In this document: positions 11,745-22,815 of the stretch, one piece after another
Layout of the letters: every line of letters begins with the position of its first letter
How positions within the stretch are numbered: position 1 is the stretch's first letter
Assembly (NCBI GenBank): GCA_008360975.2
Contig: CM039210.1
Location: forward strand, 22,839,007-22,903,006
Origin: Lichenostomus cassidix
Lineage: Eukaryota > Chordata > Aves > Passeriformes > Meliphagidae
Direction: 5' to 3'
DNA length: 64,000 nt
The notes under the pieces: generated by a model
Told to the model about the DNA's origin: nothing
Database searches by the model: none
What the model saw: only the letters and a program-made list of their open reading frames with translations
Made by a program: the position numbers and the translations under genes

Positions 11745-12368
11745 ATAAGTATATCCTAATATAGTGTTGGCTTTCGTAGATATTCATTGTGTGTATGGTT
11801 TTATAGAAGTAGTCTTGTCATAGAGATAGAGGTATATAACCAATGTTTTAATTTCTGTTATGAACTAGATTTCGATATTATAGTGAAAACTAATAACAGT
11901 AGTTTAAAAGAACTTTTCTTTACTAACCACACCACCTGCTTGACTGGGTAACACCCAAAAAGAAGACCTGCCACCGATACCTGACTATCAGCCTGTAACC
12001 AGATGCAAGGACTACAGAACCAAGCCCAAACTGGGAGGCGATAACCAAGACTGGAAGAAACCACAGCTTTGATAACCAAGACTGGAAGAAACCACAGCCA
12101 AAAAAGCGCATGCTCTAAAAAGGCGGGACCAAGGAGGAGCCATGAAAAAAAATAGTTCTTGGAACATGGAAATAGTTCTGAGAAAAGTTTGAATATGCAT
12201 AAGGCTGATGCAATACAAAGAGTATTTAAGACGACTCCCTCACTGGCAGGTGTGCTTCTTGGCTTGGAGCCAGGCACCCAGCGCTGTTTCTTTGCTTTAT
12301 TGGTGTCCCCTATTGTCTTTTATTAAACCCTTTAAATTTCAACAGGAGAGTGAAGCGTGTTTTTCACA
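11745..12368 (+). mobile_element. Solo LTR in ERV-B gag, probable duplication CTCTT
   Basis: The 3' end is TTTTTCACA at 12368, followed by CTCTT (12369-12373); the same five bases precede 11745. Gag homology stops and resumes at these points. A TATA-like TATTTAAG (about 12222) and TATTAAA (about 12320) give plus orientation. The 5' terminal dinucleotide is not a clean TG, so the left edge may be off by a base or two. Confidence 0.65.
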
Positions 12369-12635
12369 CTCTTGCTAGCCTGATCTGGGTTAATAATTCA
12401 GACATGGCTGATGTGGATGTGGTAGCGCCTGTGTTGCGGGGGGGCGGAGGGGGATGCTGCCGCGACCCCCAATGGAAGGTTTAGGGGGAGCCCCCCCACC
12501 ACCGCCGCTGCCACCGACACCCCCATTGCTGGGAGTGGGGGAGGGCTTTCCTCTGCTGCCTGCTCTTCCTGCTCCCATAACGGGGGAAGGGCGGAGGTGA
12601 GCCCTCCCATCGGGAAGGTGGGGAGAGGACCGCCA

Positions 12636-12722
12636 ACCGTGACCGCGCATGCTCAGGTTTCCATCATGACCGCGCGTGCTCGGATTTCCATGGAGACTAT
12701 GCATGCTCAGGTCTCCATGGAA
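12636..12722. repeat. 27-bp tandem repeat, three units, in gag linker
   Basis: Three imperfect units each contain GCATGCTC or GCGTGCTC followed by a TTTCCAT-like or TCTCCATGG end. The block lies in the GC-rich linker between the matrix and capsid parts of ERV-B gag. The comparable linkers in ERV-D and ERV-G also hold tandem repeats, of 81-87 bp. Confidence 0.6.
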
Positions 12723-13566
12723 ACTTCACTCACCTGTGCAGATGCAGGGGCGCAGGGGATGATATAAACCCCTGCGCCAATGGAACTGCAGAAGCGCCCG
12801 GTGGGGCTGGTTCGGCCCATTACCACCACGCGACTGATGCGGGATCTAGGAGAGCACCTCCTCACTGGCACCTGGCTGATATAACACCCAGTACCAGCAG
12901 AACAGCCTCGATTAAAAGTCAGCAGGATAGCTCAGATACAGATAGTTGTTCGGAAGATGATACCAGGGACGAAGCTGCTGCAGCCACTGTAGCCAGGAGG
13001 AAACGGGGAAAAGCAGCCCAGGAAGCTATAGAAGCACCCAGTCCTGTAGCTAAACGTACCAGATCTAAAAAGGAAGAACCAGAAAAGGAAGAGCTAGCCA
13101 TACGAGCCCCTTTGAGGAAGTCTGTGGGCAATCAAGGGGTAATTTACATTAAAACACCCTTTTCTCTTGAGGAATTGCAGCAGTGGAAAGCCTCAGTTGG
13201 ACGGTGTAGAAAAAATCCAGAAAAGGTAGCTAATTTTGTAGACAAGGCTATCAAGACACAAAACGCAGACTGGATCAAACTAGATGCAATGATGGACACA
13301 CTATTAGATGAAACAGAAAAAGAGATGGTTAGGAAGACTATTATAACTGCTATAGAGGCTCAAATAGCAGCCAGAACTCTTCAAGGGCCAGTAATGATAT
13401 TTTTCCTTTAAAGGACCCAGGGTGGGACCCTAATGTAACAGAACAAATGGCAAGGGTAAAATGTTATCAGAATTGGGTGGTATTTGGTATAAAATGTGCC
13501 ATTCCTAAAGCAGTGAATTGGCCCAAATGATATGGAATAAGACAAGACAGGAATTAAATTCCTACA

Positions 13567-14361
13567 TGTGGAGGTGCGGCGGCCCGATGCTGCTGATCCC
13601 GAGTCCCCAGGGCCGGCGGTCAACGTAGTCCACGAGGACGCCGCCGAGGATGCCATCACCTGGGACTCGGAGGAGGCCGGGCTGTAGACCGTTCTCTCCC
13701 TCCCCTGGAAAGTTTATCCTAAGTTCATTGGGTTAAAGTTTTGCTTCCCCGCCCCTGTCACCGCCCCTGTTGCTTCCCCTCGCTAGAATTTTCTGTTGCC
13801 GGGCTTCCCCCATTGGTTCGTTGTAGTCCACTCCCCAGTTGCTGTTTATTTGCTCCCCCGCTTGCCCATCATATTGTACCGGAGCCCCGTTGGCTCCGCC
13901 CCTGCCGTCCCGCCCTGAGAAACCCCGTTGTGCCCCTTAAAACCTTTCGCCCCTTTGTTCTCGGGGGTGCGTGGCCGCGCTACGAGACCCGCAGTGCTCT
14001 GCACCCGGCATCTCAGCGGTCCGCCCCACCCGGGAGCATTCCAGCGCGCCTCCCCGCTGCTTCTCCTAAATAAACCGCGCCCTGGAACCTCCCACCGCTT
14101 GGACTCTCTTTATCTCGGGGGGCGATCCGCGACTCCACCGCATCCCTGTCCGGCAGGCACCTGCCTCTGCCGCGGGGTTCCTGCCGCCCATCGGGCGACC
14201 CTGGGTCCCTGAAGTCGACTGCCGCTGCAGCTGGAGCAGAGAAGGATAGCGGGGAGGGCAGAAAGCCCGGGCCCCGGCGCAGCCCCTGAGCTAGCCGAAG
14301 CCCAGCCAGCCCGTGCGGGGCAAGGCGCGCCGGACCTCTCACGCGCCCCCGTACCACTTCA
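13567..14361 (+). mobile_element. GC-rich 795-bp solo LTR, target duplication CCTACA
   Basis: It begins TGTGGAGGTGCGG and ends CCACTTCA, flanked by CCTACA at 13561-13566 and 14362-14367. Gag capsid sequence is continuous across it. It has an AATAAA signal at about 14069-14074. The 6-bp duplication suggests a class II-type integrase. It looks like a CpG island because of its composition, but the duplication and the gag context show it is an insertion. Confidence 0.8.
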
Positions 14362-14799
14362 CCTACAGACTTCTTGAATAGGCTTGGAGAGGCTGCACAA
14401 AAATACACAAATATGGACCTCAAGACACATGAAGAGAAGTACCACCTAGCTTATTTGTTTATAGGCAAATCTGCAAGTGACATAAGGAAAAAGCTGCAAA
14501 AGATGAATGAGAGGCATGACACAGGTAAATTGTAGGACGTAGTTTGGAAAATATATAAAAATAAGGATTCAACAGATGGGGATAGATGCCAGAAGATTAA
14601 GAGGGGTGATCAGGAAAAGTCTTCTAATGTGTCAAAAAAAAGTACTTCTCCTCTAGATAAAGATCAATGTGCTTTTTGCAAGAAAAAGGGACACTGGAAG
14701 AATGAGTTTCCAATACTGGCTAAAAGGACACTCCCAGCTCCTGAATTAGCTGTGAATGGGGACTGATGACAACTGAAGGGCTCACCCCTGGCTGACCCT

Positions 14800-15029
14800 T
14801 TGGTTATAGCTAAGCTGGGGAAAGATGATGTTGAATTTTTGGTGGATACGGGGGTGTCATATTCTGTGTTAAATACTTTAAAAGGGAAACTGAGTCAAGA
14901 TACTGTAAATGTGATTGGTGCCACAGAGGTAAGTGAAACAAGGCCTTTCAACCTTTAAAATTTAAGTTGGAAAAATACTGGGTGACTTACCAATTCCTCT
15001 ATATGCCAAACTCCCCCAAACCGTTGTTG
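14800..15029 (+). pseudogene. ERV-B protease, first part
   Basis: It encodes a FLVDTG active-site motif followed by VSYSVLN, then a segment ending in YMPNSPKPLL. The equivalent protein in ERV-C reads YMPRSPKALFGRDLL, so the break at 15029 falls just before the GRDLL motif. The sequence resumes at 26817 after the ERV-C insertion, with GTTG duplicated. Confidence 0.8.
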
Positions 15030-15942
15030 TAAGGCGCGGATTGACTCCACAACTCAAATAGTTATGAAGTAGGTATGTGTTTATTCCAGCTGGGGTGCAT
15101 GGGGGGTGTGGCTAGCACAGTTTTTTCCCATGAGAAATTTTCTTGTGTTTTATAAATAAAGATAAAGTTTGGATGTTGTTGGAACAGTGTCCCAGAACTT
15201 GGACAGTGCAGGCCTGGCCAATCAGGCCTGGGGGAAGGCTTCTGACTGACCAATCTGGGTGACTTTTGAGAACTCTATATATGTGATGAAATCAAAACAA
15301 TAAAGGTCATTCCTTCTTGCCACTGAGAACTGGTGCCTTCATTACTCTGCTAGCTGCTCAACAGCGACAGGGGGGTAGCCCCTCCAAAGGCATGCCCACT
15401 GTCAGCAGCACTTCACTAGGTTTATATTAGGTTACAGGTTACGTATGCATAAAGTTACACAAAGCCCTTATATATATTCATTACCTATCCCCGCTTCGTA
15501 TTATAATGAGTTCAAAGTTCATTTAAATATGTGCGCGCAAACGCAGTGTCACAGATTAATTGTGGGCGAGGGTCCCGAATGATTAATGAGGGTGAAGTCC
15601 GTAGTCTTCCTCAGGATGAACCCTTCACCCTGTTCCTTTGTGCATGCTCCCTTGGTTCTTGGTCCAAGTCCAAGCCTTAGAACCAACTTGTATTAGTTCT
15701 GGGGTCTGAGGGCAGGATGTTCAGTCACACTCAGTAGTTTTACTCAATTATTTGGCTCTCTTCTCTCTATCCTCCCCGATACTAGGTAGGCACAAAATCA
15801 TTAAGCGAATAATAAATTGTCTTCAGCAAGCAAATCTTAGTAAATCATTATCCAATCTCTGGCCTTCTAAATCAGTTCAAAATTATTATTATTATTATCC
15901 AGCTTCTAGTTCTCTTAATAATTTCTAGCTCACCCTAAATCA
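15030..15942 (-). repeat. 3' LTR of ERV-C
   Basis: It matches 26160-26816 apart from the inserted short LTR at 15107-15369. On the minus strand it starts TGATTTAGGG directly after a purine tract (plus-strand GTCCCCCCTTTT at 15943-15954) and ends CGCCTTA, where the other copy ends CGCCTCA. The two copies differ at scattered sites, so ERV-C is older than ERV-D and ERV-E. Confidence 0.92.
15107..15369 (+). mobile_element. Short LTR (263 bp) in ERV-C 3' LTR
   Basis: Ends TGTGGCTAGCACAG and CAACAGCGACA. It is flanked by G runs (15101-15106, 15370-15375) consistent with a 6-bp duplication, although the uninterrupted LTR also has a G run there. It has AATAAA (about 15156) and a TATATATG box near 15277. 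Same family as 16924, 19929, 57851 and 63935. Confidence 0.88.
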
Positions 15943-16923
15943 GTCCCCCCTTTTCTATAAAATTAGTAAATTCTTTTACTAGTAAATGGATTCTTCTTCT
16001 AGCAAGCTTCTGCGATAAGTATCTCTCAATGCCTTACCATGTACATTCGATAAAGTGGTTAAAATGGATAGCTTCTTTAACATCCTACAATTCCAAACAA
16101 ATAACAGAACAGATAACACAAGACTAATACCTACCAAAATTAGTAAAACAATTATGGGGTGACATAATGTATTAAAGATACCAGTTGCAGTGGGTGACCA
16201 TCCAAAAAGCATATCCCACCAGTGGTGATCCGCATCCTGTCTTGCTCTTTGTAAGACTGCTTATTTCCTCTGCATCATGGTGAATGGCTATTAAAGTTTT
16301 CTTTCCACTTTTTTGAATTCCTTTTAGGATGTTAATTAAGTCTTGATGCTCTACTAATTGTCTTACCAGCGTAAGGTTCATCCCAATAGGTGTTGATGAT
16401 AATTCATGATACATTGTGTAATTGAACTTTATCAATTGATGAGATACAACTGGTGCCAAATACAAAAAGTCACACCCAATGATCTTCACAAAATTACAAA
16501 TACAAAAATTAGAATGATTCTTAACATCCAAAGTAACGTTGTCATTATCTATTTTTATAGAAACACACATTCTTAAGCAAACACAGCCCTGACCAATATA
16601 TACAAGTACTGTTTTCTGACTAGTATCCGGGTGAATTTCAAAGTGGCAAATGCTTTGCTCAACATCTAAACATATATCTTTGGCATTAATTGTGTTATTC
16701 TCACAAATAAACCCTTGTTGTTCTCGTGTAATGCATGATTCTAAATTTACAGTTTGCCATTTCTTATCAACCATCTGGGCCCATGCTCTGTGTTCAGAAG
16801 GGTAAAGCACTGCTCCATCGTGGTTTAATCCTAAAGGAACAATGGGGTGTATTACATAAATTGTGGCATTGTGTTTAGTAAGTACAAAGGCTGTAGCTGT
16901 GTTAGTAATTGGGTTATAGGTGA

Positions 16924-17184
16924 TGTCGCTGTTGAGCTGCTAGCAGAGAAGTAGAAACCCAGGTTCTCAGGCAAGAAAAGAAGGAAGTTTTTATTTTGCT
17001 TTCCATATATATAGACTTTTCACAGGTCACCCAGATTGGTCAGTCAAAAACCTCCCCCTAGGCCTAATTGGCCAGGCCTGAACTGCCCAATTCTTTAGAC
17101 CCTGTTTGCAAAAACATCCAAACTTTATCTTTGTTTATAAAGCACATCAAAATGTTCTCACGAGAAGGACCTGTGCTAGTCACA
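16924..17184 (-). mobile_element. Short LTR (261 bp) in ERV-C env, duplication AGGTGA
   Basis: The plus-strand ends are TGTCGCTGTTGAG and GCTAGTCACA, flanked by AGGTGA at 16918-16923 and 17185-17190. It belongs to the same short LTR family as 15107, in the opposite orientation. Confidence 0.93.
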
Positions 17185-18017
17185 AGGTGAAGTTTACTAA
17201 AGTCCACACAGATTGGAGCTTCTTTTCCAGTTTAGTGGCATTATCCCAAACAGCTTTTTGTACTTCAAGAGGGAAAACACCTTCATTTCCATCCCTTATA
17301 ATTAAAGAGACTGCTGATTGCATCCATAATTGTGCTTGTATGCAACTAAAAGCAAGGGATACATTATTTTGAACTGCTCCAAGTGCATCCATTAATTATT
17401 TATGATCCTGATTGTTAGCCTTTGCAAGATCTTGGAAGTACTTTTGAAATTTGCCACTGACCATTTCCTAACGCTAGTAAAGATGATTGTAAAGGTTGTT
17501 TTAGTCTTGTTAGGTCACCGGTTGTGGTGGCCAATTTATTCATTAGTATCTCTGAATCAATCTCATTTAAAACACCCAATCCTGTTCCTAATACTCCAGT
17601 TAAATCTCTTCGTGTTCTGCTCCTGAAAAGTTCTTGCCTCTGTAACCATGTTGTCCAACCTTTGAAAGATGTCTTTAAAAGAGAAGAACAAGCCGGTTGA
17701 ATTCCAGAAACATTAATTTGCATCAGTAATTCTACACGCTTAAGAGACCATTCTGGGTTAAACAACAATTGCTGTTGGCCTGTGTTTCTTATCACATATG
17801 GACCAACTTCGTAAATTTTTGGTTGAAGTGTTAGTTTAGGAGGAATAGGAGTGTTAATTTGGGAGGACTCTTGTTTTGGTCTAGCTACCACATTCATTTT
17901 AAATTTCTGAGTTAATCCTAATAGTGTTGGTTGAGTAGGTTTAGATGTCCACTGACCCACTACATAAAAAGGATGAACCATTGTCCTAGGTTGCAATATA
18001 GATGTAGTTAAGTATTC

Positions 18018-18340
18018 TATTACCACCAGCTGTGGGCCGTTAGCTGCTATCACCTGCTAATGACCCACTCTGGATGACAGGCAATGGGCCATCAGGGACC
18101 CACCGTGTGACTCATGGACTTATCTCATCCCATTGTGGGATGCTCTGCCCAGGAGGGAGGAACCAGGTGTTCCCACCTGGATATAAGCTGGCCTTGGAAC
18201 TGCCTGAGCGAGCCCTGTCTACTGGGTTCCCAGAGGACCAGAGCTACCACTGGATCTTCAGCTGGAGACTAGACCTTCACAGGATCACCGCTTCAACTGG
18301 ACTACTTCAGTTGGACTGCTACTACCACCCTAACAGGGTG
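18018..18340. repeat. Unassigned repeat inserted in ERV-C env
   Basis: Env surface-unit coding stops near 18341 and resumes near 18053 on the minus strand. Between them is sequence with no frame, a GGATATAAGC TATA-like box (about 18179) and two CTACTACCACC/CTATTACCACC-like ends. This could be another solo LTR. I could not place the ends or find a target duplication. Confidence 0.4.
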
Positions 18341-19019
18341 TTAGGTTGTATCTGACTTTGTCAGTGCTTTTCCTTGTATTATTTCACTTATTTTTAATTT
18401 CACTCTTGACGTGTGATCTCCCACTGGTTTGTTTTCAAACCAATACAACCATAGTAAGATTAAACCAGCAGTCACTTTGCTCTTCCTTGCAAGACTTTGT
18501 AATTTTGACATTAATGTCGCTTGGGTCACCGGAAGTCTTGTTACTAGTGAATTTCTGGCAACAACACAAGGAAAACACACCTTGTTTAACACAATCCCAA
18601 TCCTCAGTAGGGCATAGTTCTTTTGAAATGCCAGAGTGAATTTTAGATGCCAGATTGAAATCCAAAAAATGGCCAAAAACTGTAATAGAAGAAGCTTTTT
18701 CATATTGAAAACCAGGTTCTATTTTCCTGCATCCCACCTGGATTTTTTCATTAATGATACCAGGTAGGGTCATGATCCACTCATCTCAATTCCAAACCTA
18801 TTCAGGTGGGTGGTAAATTTCATCACCATGCATTACAATCATAGCCAAATCCAGACGGCTGTCTGTAGGGTAGTTTCCCTGAAAGCTGGAATGCCCTATG
18901 AGGGCTTGTGACCAAGGCCATTCAGCATTGCCCTAGCTAAAAGTACCTCCTTTTCCTTGAAGTATGGTTATAATTGTGAGAACACCAATGAGAGTAACTT
19001 TTCTAATTACATTCATTTT

Positions 19020-22000
19020 ACCCGGGTAAATTTCAATTTCAGTTCATTATCATTAGAAGCCACTTTCCAAGGGGTCTCTGGAGCCTTCTTCACTCGAGTA
19101 TGATGAATCCAGGCATTCTGTTCTTTGATTTTGATCACAGTGAAAGTGGTAAGGAGTACTTGAAATGGTCCTTCCCACTGTGGCTCTAAAGTTTTCTTTG
19201 TAAGAGACTTAACATAAGCATAATCTCCATATAGGCGGTCAATGTTTCCTCCCCAACTTGGGTGGATAGTCCTTTCTGTACTCCGTATGGTCTCCCATAG
19301 AGCATTTCAAAAGGACTTAATTTTTCTTTGGTTCTGGGTTTAGTTCAGATTCATAATAATGCAAGTGGAAGAGATTGGGGCCAGGGTAAATTAGCTTCTT
19401 GCCCCAATCTTACAATTTGCTGTTTGATTAGGTGGTTCATTTTTTCCACCTGACCACTTGACTGCGGGTGGTATGGGGTGTGAAGCTCCCAATCTACGCC
19501 TAAATGATGGCTAACTTGTACCACCTTTGAAATGAAATGTGGTCCTCTATCTGAGGACATTGTGGCTGGAACTCCGAAGCGTGGTATTATTTCTTGTAGC
19601 AATACCTTGGTTACCTCCTGGGCTTTGACAGTTCTAGTGGGAAAGGCTTCTGGCCATCCTGAAAAGGTATCTGTTAATACCAACAAGTACCAATACCCCC
19701 CTTTTCTTGGGAGTTCCGAAAAATCAATTTCCCACTGCTGTCCAGGCCCATTCCCTTTCCCAATTTGGCCCAATTTTGGTTTGGGGATATTTTTAGGGCT
19801 AGTCTGGAGGCAAAGGTCACACTGTCGGGTTACCTGTGTGATGGTAGCATATAAATTTCTGGCAATAATTTTTTCAATTAAATATTTGTGTAGGGCATCT
19901 ATTCCCCAATGTGTCTTTTGATGTTCTTTGTGGCTAGCACAGACCTTTCCCGTGAGAATTCTTTTCTCTCTTCTTCCTGTGTTTTATAAACAAAGATAAA
20001 GTTTGGATGTTATTAAAAACAGTTTCTCAAGATATGGACAGTTCAGGCCTGGCCAATCAGGCCTATGGGGAGGCTTCAAACTGACCAATCTGGGTGACCT
20101 TTGAAAAGTCTATATAAGTTGGAATTAAATAATAAAACCTTCTTCTTGATGCCACACTTTGAACCTGGACCTTCTTTCTCTGCTAGCGGCTCAATAGCGA
20201 CAGTTCTTTCCTTACTAATGCTCACACTAAATGAGAGGGAATGACCAACCTCCCCTGCGCAGTAATAGCTCAACCCTCTTCATTATATGACCCATTCTGA
20301 TCTTCAATTAGTTTTCTGTCCTCTTTATTATAGGTTGGCTTACCTTCTAGGGAGATTTGGTCATCTGGAATTAAAGCCCCTTCAGTTGCCACCTCACCTT
20401 TCGCTGCTTCTTTTGCCTCTCTGTCCGCCAGATCATCTCCTTCTTCCAATTCTGCGCTCACTTTCTGGTGTGCCTTAATGTGCATGATTGCTACCTTTTC
20501 AGGTAGCTGGACTGCTTCCAAAAGCTGGGTTATCTCTTGTGCATGTTTAATGTTTTTCCTTGTGAGTTCAACAGTCTCCTTTCTTTCCAAATGGCTCCGT
20601 GCGCATGTACAACTCCAAATGCATACTTTGATTCTGTATAAATGTTTATCTTTTTTCCTTTTGCTATTTCCAAAGCATGGGTTAAAGCAATTATTTCACC
20701 TTTCTAAGCAGAAGTGTTTATTGGTAGGGGTCCAGATTCTATTACCTTCTTGCTGGTGGTGACTGCATACCCTGCATGTCACTTTCCACTGATGACGTAG
20801 CTGCTCCCATCGGTAAACCAGGTCTCTGCATCATCCAAAGGTGTATCCTTCAGATCTGGACGGCTGGAGTATGTGGCTTCAATAGTTTCCAGGCAGTCGT
20901 GGTGCACCTGCTCACCGTTGTTCCCACTGAGGAAAGAAGCTGGGTTGACAATGTTCGTGACCACTATTTCCACATTGTCCTGCTCCACCATGATGGCTTG
21001 GTATTTCAGGAACCTCTGTGGGGAAAGCCAGTGTCCGCCTTTCACTTCCAGCACTGCAGACACTGTATGGGACACTAACACAGTCATTTTCTGGCCCAAG
21101 GTAAACTTGAGTGCCTCTTGGATGTTTAGCACGACTGCTGTGACAGCCCTGAGGCACCCGGGTCACCCTTTGGCTGCTGCATCTAGTTGCTTAGAGAAAT
21201 AAGCAACTGCCTGTCAATATGGGCCCAGGTCTTGTGCTAGTATTCCCAGGGCAATCCCCTGTTTCTCATGAGAAAACAGAAAAAATAGTTTACTCACGTC
21301 TGGAAGGCCCAAAGCTGGAGCTGACATCAGGGCATTCTTCAGTTGTTTGAAGGCCCTCGTGGCCTCCTTCGTCCACTGAAAATCTCTGCTTTCCTTTTTG
21401 ATGAGCTCATACAAAGGTTTTACAGGGACTCCATAACTAAGGATCCAAAGCCTACGCCATCCCGTCATCCCCATCAAAGTCCGTAGTTCCTTTACAGTTC
21501 GGGGTTTTGGGGTTTGGCAAATGGCCTCTTTCCGGTCTTGTCCCAAAGTTCGCTGCCCAGCACTGATTTCATAGCCCAAATAAATTACTTTTGGTTTTAC
21601 TACTTGAGGTTTTTTCTTGGACACCCTGTACCCTTGGAGCCCCAGGAAATTTATTAAACTTACTGTCCAGAGTACACAGGCTTCTTCTGTCTGGGTAGCT
21701 ATTAAGATGTCATCAACATATTGCAATAGCTTCCCTTCTTCAGAGGGGGCTTCCCAGGATTCCAGGTCTTTTGCTAGTTGATCCCCGAATAGGGTGGGAC
21801 TGTTCTTGAATCCTTGAGGCAACAACGTCCAAGGGAGCTGAGTTTTGCGTCCGTTTTTGGGATTTTCCCATTCGAATGCGAATATTTTCTGGCTGGCTTC
21901 ATGGAGAGGGAGGCAAAAGAAAGCATCTTTCAAATCTAAAACAGTGAACCAGGTTAGTTCAGGTGTTAGCTCAGTTAGTAGTGTGTAGGGGTTTGACACC

Positions 22001-22815
22001 ACAGGATAGAGGTCCTCAGTTATTTTGTTTACTGCCCTTAAATCTTGTACCCCCCGATATGACCCATCAGGTTTGCGGACTGGTAAAATGGGGGTGTTGA
22101 AATCAGATTTGCACTCTCTCAATAGCCCTAGCTGTAAAAAGTTTTCAATCACTGGGCTAATTCCTTCCTTGTCTTCTTTCTTAAGGGGGTATTTTTTAAC
22201 TCTGACTGGTTGTTTCCCTTCTTTCAACTTAATTTGTATCAGGGGTGCATTTTTAGCTCTTCCAGGTACGTTTGTTGCCCATACCCCAGGGAACACTTGA
22301 TTCATAATTTTTTCACTAATTTCTCCCTCAGCCTCTGTGGTTGTTAGCATTAAACTTAATACCTCAACATATTGTTGATCATTTACCTCCAGAGTAATTT
22401 CCCCATCTTTGAATGAAATGGTTGCTTGTAACTGTTCCAACAGATCTCTGCCAAAAAGGGCTTTTGGAGATCTGGGCATGTACAAAAACTTGTGAATATC
22501 CCATTGCTTTCCCAGTTTATACTTTAAAGGTTTGCAAAAATACGCTTTTTCAGATTGGCCAGTTGGCCCTTGAACCATGATATAATCATCCCCTACCGGC
22601 ATTAAAGCTTTATTTAAAACCGAATATGTTGCCCCCATATCCACCAAAAATTTTATTTTTTTTCTTTTTCCCCTAGCTTCATTACAACCAGTGGGTCTGC
22701 TAGGGTGGAGTCCTCCGGTCTTCTTCAGTCTTCTTTCACGTGTGTGACGACCCCTTCTTGGTCTCACCTTCTTTGCTGGTTGTTCTGCTTTCTTTTTGGG
22801 CATTGGCTCTTCCAA
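19020..22815 (-). pseudogene. pol: ERV-C pol (protease, RT, RNase H, integrase)
   Basis: A 534-codon open frame (22815-21214) holds a protease with FLVDMG (Met in place of the usual Thr or Ser), GRDLL, and RT with YRGVQDLRAVN and LQYVDDIL. The same frame continues past stops to 20779, with the RNase H start WFTDGS. The RNase H end (HIKAHQK) is in another frame at 20590-20270. The HHCC domain is split by the LTR at 19929. The integrase core at 19773-19351 keeps all three acidic residues ([21 protein letters not shown]). The C-terminal part runs to about 19020. RT lies in a frame different from gag, so gag-pol fusion would now need a shift. Confidence 0.88.
19929..20202 (+). mobile_element. Short LTR (274 bp) in ERV-C pol, duplication GTTCTT
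   Basis: Ends TGTGGCTAGCACAG and CAATAGCGACA, flanked by GTTCTT at 19923-19928 and 20203-20208. It separates RNase H from the integrase zinc domain. Confidence 0.93.

Larger units (their letters stand above)
11388..14770 (+). pseudogene. ERV-B gag (matrix to nucleocapsid), broken by two LTRs
   Basis: The matrix part (about 11388-11740) aligns with ERV-F and ERV-C matrix: a PRDSPLDLILKHWH segment matches ERV-F PQDSPLGLILTNWH. After an inserted LTR comes a GC-rich Pro/Gly linker (12400-12900), a basic segment, and the capsid N-terminal domain (about 13150-13400, TPFSLEELQQWK then an ETEKEMVRK helix), as in gammaretrovirus capsids. A second LTR (13567-14361) splits the capsid. The C-terminal part contains SDIRKKLQK and one CCHC zinc knuckle, CAFCKKKGHWKNE, whose final Cys is lost (Phe follows). 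Stops and frameshifts make it non-coding. Confidence 0.75.
15979..19016 (-). pseudogene. env: ERV-C env (surface and transmembrane), interrupted
   Basis: Envelope glycoprotein gene. A start at 19016 overlaps the pol stop codon as ATGA and is followed by a hydrophobic leader. Surface-unit frames lie at 18773-18341, and a frame at 18053-17415 ends with a furin-type site RSRTRR (about 17590-17610) and a Gly-rich fusion-peptide-like stretch. The transmembrane unit continues at 17392-17185, is cut by a short LTR, and resumes at 16810-16172. A final frame at 16212-15979 holds one long membrane segment and a short tail. There are several stops and frame changes plus two insertions, so it is not coding now. 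The envelope subtype is not obvious; I see no CWLC or CX6CC pair in what remains. Confidence 0.75.

Noticed and set aside
13741..14423. Open frames in a CpG-rich stretch that looked like a host gene promoter and first exon
   Set aside because: The stretch is bounded by a CCTACA duplication and sits inside ERV-B gag; frames on both strands are by-products of composition.
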